A stretch of 30,682 nt of DNA from OLB16 sp964481775 (lineage in GTDB: Bacteria > Hinthialibacterota > Hinthialibacteria > OLB16): assembly GCA_964481775.1 (NCBI GenBank), contig CAYZUX010000045.1:1-30682 (forward strand), given 5' to 3'. The notes below the pieces were generated by a model, which was not told where the DNA came from, searched no databases, and was given only the letters and a program-made list of their open reading frames with translations. Numbering within the stretch: the first letter of the stretch is position 1; each line of letters opens with the position of its first letter. Shown one piece after another: positions 25,068 to 30,682 of the stretch. The translations under genes were made by a program, and so were the position numbers.

Positions 25068-27188
25068 CTAGTCCGTCACCGGCGCTGCATCCAGGCAAAT
25101 CGGTTCGAAGTCATGGAAAGCCTTGTGGTAACGGAAGATGGGTTGAATGTCGGTCCGTCCTCCCCGGTTCTTGACCGTCCATAAACGTGCATAGGTGGAT
25201 GCGGAATGCTCTTCGAGTGGGTATTCCTTACGGATCGCCTGAAGGCGTTTAGCCAGTACTGGCTGCTGACCAAACTGGTCGAGCACCCGGTCAAGGGGGT
25301 CCTGAAGACGGGAGGAATTACGCCTCCTCAGGCTGGTCTCATCAACCGGCAAGTCATGCAGGATGACTTTGCTGTCCAGCACAAAGGTGGTGTCAGCCAG
25401 GCCGCTTGCGGTTTCGAAATCACCCTGTTCCATCATCCCAGCCCCGGCTTTCATCCCACCCCCGGGAGGTGTATCCATGGTGACCAGGATTGCCGCATTT
25501 TGAGTCTGCGCGATCTCCTTCATCTGCAGCATGATTTGCGAAATACGGCCACGCCCGGTCTTCTGTTTCCCCTCCTTATCCAATTCCGCACGAATCTCCC
25601 GTATCGAATCGATCACCACAATAACCGGGTCTCCCTCCTCAAGACCAAAATGCTGACGTGTGGCTGACACCGCCTCACGGATATCGGCCAGGGTCGTATC
25701 CGAATCGGCTTCGAGCACATGCAGGTAATCACCCGTACGGAAATACTTACGTCCCGCATTCATGAGGATCTTGCGCAGATCCTCGCTCCGTGATCTTGGC
25801 TCCTTGCAAAGACCGCTTTCGATCAGAGCTGAATCGATCCGGGCGGTACGTGCCAGAGCATAAATTGACAACATCTCTTTCGGAGCCTGAAACGAGACAA
25901 ACACGACTGGCACATGACGGCTGGCGGCATAGTCCGCTGTCCAGGCACAGAAAGTTGTCTTACCTTCCCCGGAGCCCCCCGCGACGAGGTAGACTCTCTG
26001 GATGGTCCATCCCCCATTAAGAACCTCATTGAGGGAAGGGCTGGGAGAGGGGATGGTGATACGTGTGGGATTGAGCAGTTGCCCAATGATAACCGGGACC
26101 GATGCAGACAAGGGTGACAGGGTATAGGCCTTGGTGGCACCGGTTACGACCTCTCCAGACAGGGTTTGAGGTTCCTCACCCTGGTCTGAATGTGGCTCCT
26201 CCGTCCGGGCATCCTCAGCTCCCTGGAGACTTGAGGCCGGGGATTCCACCGAAGAGATTGTCTCAACCACCTCCTGATCCGGCTCCTCAGCCGGATCTGT
26301 TGGACGGGGAAAGAAAACCACATTGGACCCAGCGGCTCCCTCCGATGTGGATTCGACTGGTTCTCCAGAGGTGTCCCGCTCCATGTTGGACCCGACAGGC
26401 CGGTCAACAACTCCCGCGGATAACTCCGAACATCCTTCAGCTCCCCCAGATGGAACGGGTGAGGTTACCACTTCCAGAATCCCGGGCCGTTCACCAGGAG
26501 TACGAACCTCTGGCTGGAAATCACCCAAAAGGATTTCCCAGTCGGGTGGTCCAATTGGATAATCGAGGTCCACCAGTAACTGTTCCGCTGTATCCAGTGT
26601 CATCACCACAGACCACTGACCTGTATCTCCATCGGGATAAGGGGGAAGCTCCAGGTAGCTCTCAACACCCCCCGGAGTTGGCAGGAAGGTGGCCTCGTTC
26701 GAGATAAAGGCCCGTTGTTTCAGGCTCTTGAGTCGTTCTATAGCTTCGTTTACCGGCTGAGGTTGTTCAAATAATCCCCAGACTCTCACACGTTCATTGG
26801 GGCAAAGTTCAATCAGGCCCTGTAATCCATCCTGGAGCATCGAAGTCAGGAGACGGCATCCCTGACCAAGAGCATCCACCACCGAGGGATGTGAAAAGAT
26901 GGCGCACACTGTCCGGGTCTGATTGGTGGATTTTTGCGCCAGGGAGATACCAATAACCCCCTCACGCTCGACATGCTGGCGTACATGGAGAAGGTTCAGA
27001 TCTCCTTTCGGAAGGAAACGCCTGTTCTTGAGCAGCGCACAAGGAGTCCCTTTCACAAAGGCTATGCGGGCGAAAAGGAAACGCGCGTATCCCTCCAGCG
27101 AGGTTTCCAGGTTGGTTTCAGGAAAACGGAACTGGCTGAAAGGGACCTTTTTTGATTTCGTCCGGAAAGGACGTGGCATCCAGGACAT
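25068..27188 (-). CDS. DnaB-helicase-like RecA-fold ATPase with unknown N-terminal region
   Basis: 706 residues in three parts. Residues 1 to about 235 match nothing I recognise; there is no DnaB-type N-terminal domain or primase-like motif. Residues about 235-355 are a Ser/Glu/Pro-rich, acidic, probably disordered linker. From about 370 the chain follows the DnaB/RadA/KaiC ATPase: PSLNEVLNGGWTIQRVYLVA, Walker A GGSGEGKTT near 404, FVSFQAPKEMLSIYALA, Walker B VIVVIDSI near 521, MLQMKEIAQTQNAAILVTMD and a late KNRGGRTDIQPIFRYHKAF resembling the DnaB C-terminal KNRNGP motif. The ATG at 27188 has GGAGGA eight bases upstream. It is a single gene. The role is unknown; a helicase or helicase-derived regulator is possible. 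It is not likely the sole replicative DnaB. Confidence 0.7.
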   Translation of the reverse strand: MSWMPRPFRTKSKKVPFSQFRFPETNLETSLEGYARFLFARIAFVKGTPCALLKNRRFLPKGDLNLLHVRQHVEREGVIGISLAQKSTNQTRTVCAIFSHPSVVDALGQGCRLLTSMLQDGLQGLIELCPNERVRVWGLFEQPQPVNEAIERLKSLKQRAFISNEATFLPTPGGVESYLELPPYPDGDTGQWSVVMTLDTAEQLLVDLDYPIGPPDWEILLGDFQPEVRTPGERPGILEVVTSPVPSGGAEGCSELSAGVVDRPVGSNMERDTSGEPVESTSEGAAGSNVVFFPRPTDPAEEPDQEVVETISSVESPASSLQGAEDARTEEPHSDQGEEPQTLSGEVVTGATKAYTLSPLSASVPVIIGQLLNPTRITIPSPSPSLNEVLNGGWTIQRVYLVAGGSGEGKTTFCAWTADYAASRHVPVVFVSFQAPKEMLSIYALARTARIDSALIESGLCKEPRSRSEDLRKILMNAGRKYFRTGDYLHVLEADSDTTLADIREAVSATRQHFGLEEGDPVIVVIDSIREIRAELDKEGKQKTGRGRISQIMLQMKEIAQTQNAAILVTMDTPPGGGMKAGAGMMEQGDFETASGLADTTFVLDSKVILHDLPVDETSLRRRNSSRLQDPLDRVLDQFGQQPVLAKRLQAIRKEYPLEEHSASTYARLWTVKNRGGRTDIQPIFRYHKAFHDFEPICLDAAPVTD

Positions 27189-27691
27189 GGCGAGTTTCCT
27201 CCAGCATCGGCTTGTTCCACCCTTTCATCCGGGTGGACCCGGACCATGAAGCGATCCCCACAAATCAGGGATTCATCAAATCTCCATGGCCCACTGCACT
27301 TCATGAAACCCCACTGAGGGGTTACTCCATTCGCTTATAGCATGAAATATGCCACAGAATCCTTTTCAATCATTTGACACATAATCCTTTGATACTAAAC
27401 AACTTACAATCAATCGCAAACTTCCGGAATGATTTGTCTATGTAATGGAACGGTTCGTATAGTAATAATAAGTGACACGTATTGTTTTGAGGGTAGAATG
27501 GGGTAGCAGGTCCGAAACACAAAAAAATTTCCCCACCTTTGGAGATCAATGGAAGCCAGACTTCCCTTGCCTCTCTCCCTTGCCACGTGTAGATTCAAAC
27601 ACGACTATCTGGACATGAGAGGGTGACGGCAGGAGCGGGTGTTCTCACAGGGAAGATGACTGTCACTTCAAATACCACAATGGAGGATAAC
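27189..27691. other. 503-base non-coding region between the DnaB-like gene and trxA
   Basis: More AT-rich than its surroundings in the middle part. It holds a promoter for trxA and a leader of about 190 bases. A hairpin TCCACCC / GGGTGGA (27216-27222, 27231-27237) lies 14 bases upstream of the ribosome binding site of the DnaB-like gene in its own leader. A second small hairpin AACCCC / GGGGTT lies at 27307-27323. No tRNA, known riboswitch or convincing small gene was seen. Confidence 0.5.
27472..27499 (+). promoter_or_regulatory. Candidate trxA promoter
   Basis: GTGACA (27472-27477, five of six to the -35 consensus) and TAGAAT (27494-27499, five of six to the -10) are 16 bases apart in an AT-rich stretch. 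The predicted start near 27506 would leave a leader of about 185 bases before trxA. Confidence 0.4.
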
Positions 27692-28024
27692 ATGGCGGGC
27701 GCAAATACACTGGAGTTTACCGATCAGAATTTCGAGGCTGAAATCAAAAACTCGACCGTGCCGGTACTGGTCGATTTCTGGGCAACCTGGTGCCCACCCT
27801 GCAAGATGCTCGCACCGATTATCGATGAAATCGCCAACGATCTGGCGGGAAAACTCAAGGTTGGCAAGGTTGACACGGATGCTTCGCCAAACACAAGAGA
27901 CTCTTTCGGGATCAATAGCATCCCGACGATGATCATCTTCAAGGATGGCAAGGAAGTTGAGAGGCTGGTGGGTTTCCTGCCCAAACCGGCGCTGATGTCG
28001 AAGTTGAATCCTTTTCTTTCCTGA
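27692..28024 (+). CDS. trxA: Thioredoxin with WCPPC active site
   Basis: 110 residues, one thioredoxin fold, no signal peptide, so cytoplasmic. The redox pair is C34 and C37 in FWATWCPPCKMLAPI. The usual thioredoxin motif is WCGPC; here Pro replaces Gly. The conserved cis-proline is in INSIPTMIIFKDGK, followed by LVGFLPKPAL. The ATG at 27692 has GGAGG five bases upstream; the frame is open back to a GTG at 27623, but that extension has no family match. It stands alone, with its own promoter and a strong terminator just downstream. Function as general disulfide reductase is expected; the altered dipeptide may shift redox potential. Confidence 0.93.
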   Translation: MAGANTLEFTDQNFEAEIKNSTVPVLVDFWATWCPPCKMLAPIIDEIANDLAGKLKVGKVDTDASPNTRDSFGINSIPTMIIFKDGKEVERLVGFLPKPALMSKLNPFLS

Positions 28025-28033
28025 GGGAAAACA

Positions 28034-28060
28034 GGGGGCGCGGCACTCCGCGCCCCTTTT
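28034..28060 (+). terminator. Intrinsic terminator of trxA
   Basis: GGGGCGCGG (28035-28043) and CCGCGCCCC (28048-28056) form a perfect nine-pair GC stem with a four-base loop, followed by TTTT at 28057-28060. It begins 11 bases after the trxA stop. The stem could also stop transcripts arriving from the convergent PL22-like gene, although its T-run on that strand is interrupted. Confidence 0.85.
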
Positions 28061-28064
28061 CCAG

Positions 28065-28086
28065 TTCACCATTCATTCACCATTCA
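28065..28086. repeat. Tandem duplication of an 11-base unit
   Basis: TTCACCATTCA occurs twice head to tail, covering the last codons and stop of the PL22-like gene. It looks like a small slippage duplication that may have reshaped the end of that protein. Confidence 0.6.
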
Positions 28087-29330
28087 TTCTGAATCCATTC
28101 CTCGGGCAGCACTCCGATGACCACATCGGGATTCCCACGCAGGTTACTGGTGAAAACCACCTTGGTTCCCGAAGGTGCCCAGCCGGCATGGGGGTGCGGG
28201 CCCTGCCCATAAGTCCTGTGGTTTTCGGTTAGAAGACGGGTTCTTGAAGTCTTTGCGCTGAAAATTCCGATATCCCCATGCCAGTTGTCCGCCATCGCGA
28301 ATTTCCCAGTGGGTGATCCCGCACAGTGCCACCAGTTGCGCTTGGAAACCTCCTTCGGACTGCCACCTGGCCACCAGGCACCGGCACCGATAATCCGTGC
28401 GATGCCGGTTTCGATGTCGATCACCTTGACATGCGCTTCCTCCGCGTATCCCGCCTTCTGCATTCCGCTGCAGAAGGTCACCTGGTTATCCACCCACCAG
28501 CACTCATGGGTCACCAGCTCCCCATCCAGCTGGGGATAAAGCGGCCAGGGTTCGCGTTCACTGGAGTCCGTCAACCACATCCGTGCCAGTACGATCCCTT
28601 GCGGATTATCACCGGCCCGGTCACTTACACGGCAGGAACGGCAGAAGAGCGCCAGATCAGGGGTGACCCAACTGGACTGGATATGGGAAATTCCGTCATT
28701 CAGTGAAGCCAGCTCCTTGCATTCCCCGGTTTTGTAGTCCATGAGGATGATCCGGGAGGCAGTAGGTCCCTTGCTGTTGAATCCAATCATGATACCCGAA
28801 CCATCGCTGTTCTCATTCAACCCCACAGTGGAAGCCACATCGTCGGGAAGTTTTCCCACCAGGTTGTCCTCCACCGATACCCGGGAGGTTTTCCCATACT
28901 CTCCCTGCTCGACCTTGATCAGCCATTCATGGACTTCATTGTTCAGGATGACAAACAGGCTGTTGCGGTAACGGCTGCAACTGCCCTCATAACCCAAGGA
29001 AAGACCAGGGTCATGCAGGCGAACCAGCTCGCCTGTGGATTCCAGGTAACCCCAGTAACAGGTGGCTTTGTCCTGTTTTCGGTGAAACACCAGCATCGAT
29101 TCATCCGGCAGCCAGGACCGTTGATGGAAGTAGAGATTCGTGTCTTCATCAGTGGCGGAGGTCACAAAAACCAGCTTGGCTCCTGAGGTGGGATCGACAA
29201 TCGTTTTTGCCTCAATGGGAAAGACCCGGCATTCCCATGATTTCTGTGCGTAGACCGGCGTCCAGGAACAGACCAGAAAAATAAGAACTGACAGGAGGGA
29301 AATTCCCAGTTTGGAGAAGATCGGATTCAC
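28077..29330 (-). CDS. Exported PL22-like oligogalacturonate lyase
   Basis: About 417 residues. The N terminus NPIFSKLGISLLSVLIFLV ending WTPVYAQ is a Sec signal peptide. The mature chain is a seven-bladed-type propeller: DPTSGAKLVFVT, NLYFHQRSWLPDESMLVF, and blades with WAPSGTKVVFTS. Residues that bind metal and act in characterised PL22 enzymes appear in order: H275 in VTHECW, H335 in WHCAGSPTGKF, Q376, H379 and H381 in GQGPHPH. PL22 lyases cleave pectin-derived oligogalacturonides and are mostly cytoplasmic, so export is unusual. The GTG at 29330 was chosen for AAGGAG six bases upstream and for the signal peptide; an ATG at 29393 overlaps the upstream stop. A general TolB-like propeller is the alternative. 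Confidence 0.68.
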   Translation of the reverse strand: MNPIFSKLGISLLSVLIFLVCSWTPVYAQKSWECRVFPIEAKTIVDPTSGAKLVFVTSATDEDTNLYFHQRSWLPDESMLVFHRKQDKATCYWGYLESTGELVRLHDPGLSLGYEGSCSRYRNSLFVILNNEVHEWLIKVEQGEYGKTSRVSVEDNLVGKLPDDVASTVGLNENSDGSGIMIGFNSKGPTASRIILMDYKTGECKELASLNDGISHIQSSWVTPDLALFCRSCRVSDRAGDNPQGIVLARMWLTDSSEREPWPLYPQLDGELVTHECWWVDNQVTFCSGMQKAGYAEEAHVKVIDIETGIARIIGAGAWWPGGSPKEVSKRNWWHCAGSPTGKFAMADNWHGDIGIFSAKTSRTRLLTENHRTYGQGPHPHAGWAPSGTKVVFTSNLRGNPDVVIGVLPEEWIQNEW

Positions 29331-29392
29331 GGGATGCTCCTTGTTCGAAATGGGATATGAGATATTAGCGTGTTTGGAGGATGCGGATAGCA

Positions 29393-30082
29393 TTACCCTC
29401 TCAACTTCAAGGTCACCTCGGCAACCCGTTTCCCCAGGTTCCGTGCGGTAGACACTCCAAACTCATCCCAGGCGATACTGTCATCCTTGTTCCACAGGGT
29501 ACCTCCCCAATGGCTGCTTGGACGGCCTTCGCCGATGATGAGCATCTCCTGAGCCATCAGCGAGGTCTGAACCGATTGAATCGTGAGCTCCTGTCCTCCA
29601 TTGCGGGAGCCACCCACAGCCAGCACCGCACCCACTTTTCCACTCAGGGAAAAGTCCTTGCGGAAGGCGGTGGTACGATCGATGAAGGACTTGCACAGCG
29701 CGGACATGTTTCCGAAATAGACCGGTGTTCCGATAATGATCGCCCCGACCTCCTTGGCGGCCAGCTTGGGCACCAGGGTGGGGAAGTCATCCCGCTCACC
29801 CTCTTCCAGGGGTATCCCCGCCGCAACATAAGCCGGGATCTTGAGAGCACCCAGCTCAATCTGCTCGGTTTCGATCCGGTCCGAAACCTTGGCCGCTTCT
29901 TCGAGGCAAAGGCGCAGTGCCTCGGAGGTGGTCTTTCCTTGACGTGGACTGCAACAGAGACCAATGATCTTCACCCTGGATGCACCAGCGTCTCCGGCTT
30001 GGGCGCCCAGGGCTGTCATGCCTGCCGCCAGGGCCACTCCTGCAGTCTCTACAAACCTGCGTCGTGTGTATTCCTCTGTCAT
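29393..30082 (-). CDS. Tat-exported flavodoxin-like FMN reductase
   Basis: 229 residues. The N terminus TRRRFVETAGVALAAGMTALG is a Tat signal with twin arginine and a mild hydrophobic core ending near AQA. The body is a flavodoxin-like fold of the NADPH-dependent FMN reductase/iron-sulfur flavoprotein type: KIIGLCCSPRQGKTTSE binds the FMN phosphate, and IIIGTPVYFGNMSALCK and AVLAVGGSRNGGQE are further flavin-contact segments. Tat export fits a protein that folds around its flavin in the cytoplasm. The ATG at 30082 has GAGGAGG nine bases upstream. It is 62 bases upstream of the PL22-like gene and 22 after the TPT protein. The partner and substrate are unknown. Confidence 0.8.
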   Translation of the reverse strand: MTEEYTRRRFVETAGVALAAGMTALGAQAGDAGASRVKIIGLCCSPRQGKTTSEALRLCLEEAAKVSDRIETEQIELGALKIPAYVAAGIPLEEGERDDFPTLVPKLAAKEVGAIIIGTPVYFGNMSALCKSFIDRTTAFRKDFSLSGKVGAVLAVGGSRNGGQELTIQSVQTSLMAQEMLIIGEGRPSSHWGGTLWNKDDSIAWDEFGVSTARNLGKRVAEVTLKLRG

Positions 30083-30104
30083 GGTGATCTTCCTCCTCTC
30101 AGGT

Positions 30105-30682
30105 CTATTTTGACTGGTTTTGTTCAGTGGTCGTCAGCCAGAACCTGGAAAAATCAAATAGGACTTTTATCTCCCCGGTTCCCGATCCGATCTGATCGAG
30201 TATCAGGAGCAGGTCTTTCGGGCCAACCATCCCATCTCCCGAGGGCTGTGGTGCAACATCGTAATCACGTGTCGCCGTGGGGGTGGGGGTGGGTTCCCCT
30301 GTGTCTGTAGGTGTTGGACTGGCTGTGTCAGTTCCGGTTTCTGTCGGAGTTTCGGTCAATGTTTCCGTCAATGTCTCTGTCACAGTGTCTGTTGGGGTGG
30401 CTGTCATGGTATCCGGGATGGTTCCTGTCACGGTTTCCGTGGGAGTCCCTGTCTCCGTTCCCGTAGCCGTTATTGTCGCTGTATCCGTAGGAGTTTCCGT
30501 AACCGTCTCTGTTGCAGTCCCCGTGTCCGTTGGAGTTTCTGTCGCTGTGCTTGTGGGGGTGGCTGTCTGAGTTTGCGTGGCTGTTGGTGTGTCTGTTATG
30601 GTTGAGGTAGGCGTTTCTGTGACCGTTTCCGTAGCGGTGACAGTGGGTGTATCCGTACTGGTCACCGTTGAGGTTTCGGTAG
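30105..30682 (-). CDS. C-terminal part of a secreted TPT-repeat protein (cut by window edge)
   Basis: The frame enters from the right edge with no start, so only the last 192 or so residues are seen. The first 135 are a Thr-rich repeat (units such as TETPTDT, TATPTDT), presumably a glycosylated linker. After TPTPTATRDYD the C-terminal domain of about 50 residues has GDGMVGPKDLLLILDQIG and LFDFSRFW. This resembles the dockerin-like tail of the FG-GAP protein in this window, in a degenerate form. Such tails close many large secreted proteins in related uncultivated bacteria, but I cannot name the function. The catalytic or binding part lies outside the window. It is the upstream gene of a three-gene minus-strand unit. 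Confidence 0.75.
   Translation of the reverse strand, partial: TETSTVTSTDTPTVTATETVTETPTSTITDTPTATQTQTATPTSTATETPTDTGTATETVTETPTDTATITATGTETGTPTETVTGTIPDTMTATPTDTVTETLTETLTETPTETGTDTASPTPTDTGEPTPTPTATRDYDVAPQPSGDGMVGPKDLLLILDQIGSGTGEIKVLFDFSRFWLTTTEQNQSK
30277..30682 (-). repeat. Thr-rich linker-coding degenerate repeat
   Basis: At least 400 bases of six-base periodicity coding for alternating Thr with Pro, Glu, Ala, Val and Asp. It continues past the window edge. On the plus strand the same bases give a false open frame of alternating Val and Gly/Ser. Confidence 0.85.

Noticed and set aside
27360..27420. TTGACA near 27375 as an alternative trxA promoter
   Set aside because: No -10 hexamer at a 15-19 base distance is convincing; the pair at 27472-27499 is better.
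27410..27598. Minus-strand frame of 62 codons in the trxA upstream region
   Set aside because: It has no ribosome binding site or family resemblance and lies in an AT-rich control region.
29381..30310. Plus-strand open frame of 309 codons
   Set aside because: It is antisense to the Tat flavodoxin gene and runs into the Thr-rich repeat; its composition is that of a shadow frame.

Overview
The window is bacterial chromosome, densely coded, GC-rich and apparently Gram-negative. It has Sec and Tat signal peptides, a membrane-anchored periplasmic-type foldase, and secreted proteins with Thr/Pro/Thr linkers and dockerin-like tails. Those linkers, together with GH109-like and Gfo/Idh/MocA enzymes and secreted beta-propellers, resemble uncultivated polymer-degrading phyla such as Sumerlaeota or Hydrogenedentota. 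This placement is an impression from protein style, not a phylogenetic result. No tRNA, rRNA, CRISPR array, transposase or integrase was found.

Layout. (1) 1-2545, plus strand: part of the F1Fo ATP synthase operon in the order a-c-b-gamma-epsilon, with delta, alpha and beta absent. (2) 2578-4630, minus: two WYL-domain regulators in tandem, PafB/PafC style. (3) 4736-15711, minus: seven tightly packed genes. In transcription order they encode a secreted multidomain FG-GAP protein, class III aminotransferase, Gfo/Idh/MocA oxidoreductase, FGGY sugar kinase, arabinose/fucose-isomerase-like protein, GH109-like NAD-dependent protein and threonine-aldolase-like enzyme. Gaps are -4 to about 40 bases. 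This looks like a sugar or amino-sugar catabolic operon with no transporter in view. (4) 15819-19664, minus: a very large PpiD-like foldase and an exported DUF1287 protein. (5) 19757-25057, plus: a near-consensus promoter overlapped by two competing inverted repeats, then phoH, pgpH (c-di-AMP phosphodiesterase), ybeY and a CorC/CNNM membrane protein, a common housekeeping cluster. (6) 25068-27188, minus: a DnaB-helicase-like RecA-fold ATPase with an unrecognised N-terminal region and a long acidic linker. (7) 27189-27691: a 503-base non-coding stretch holding a promoter and leader for trxA, whose active site is WCPPC. (8) 28077-30682, minus: the end of a TPT-repeat protein, a Tat-type flavodoxin-like reductase and a secreted PL22-like oligogalacturonate lyase.

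The most distinctive points are the ATP synthase operon without its F1 catalytic genes, the seven-gene operon in which a secreted propeller protein appears translationally coupled to a cytoplasmic aminotransferase, the DnaB-like ATPase, and the competing hairpins over the phoH promoter.
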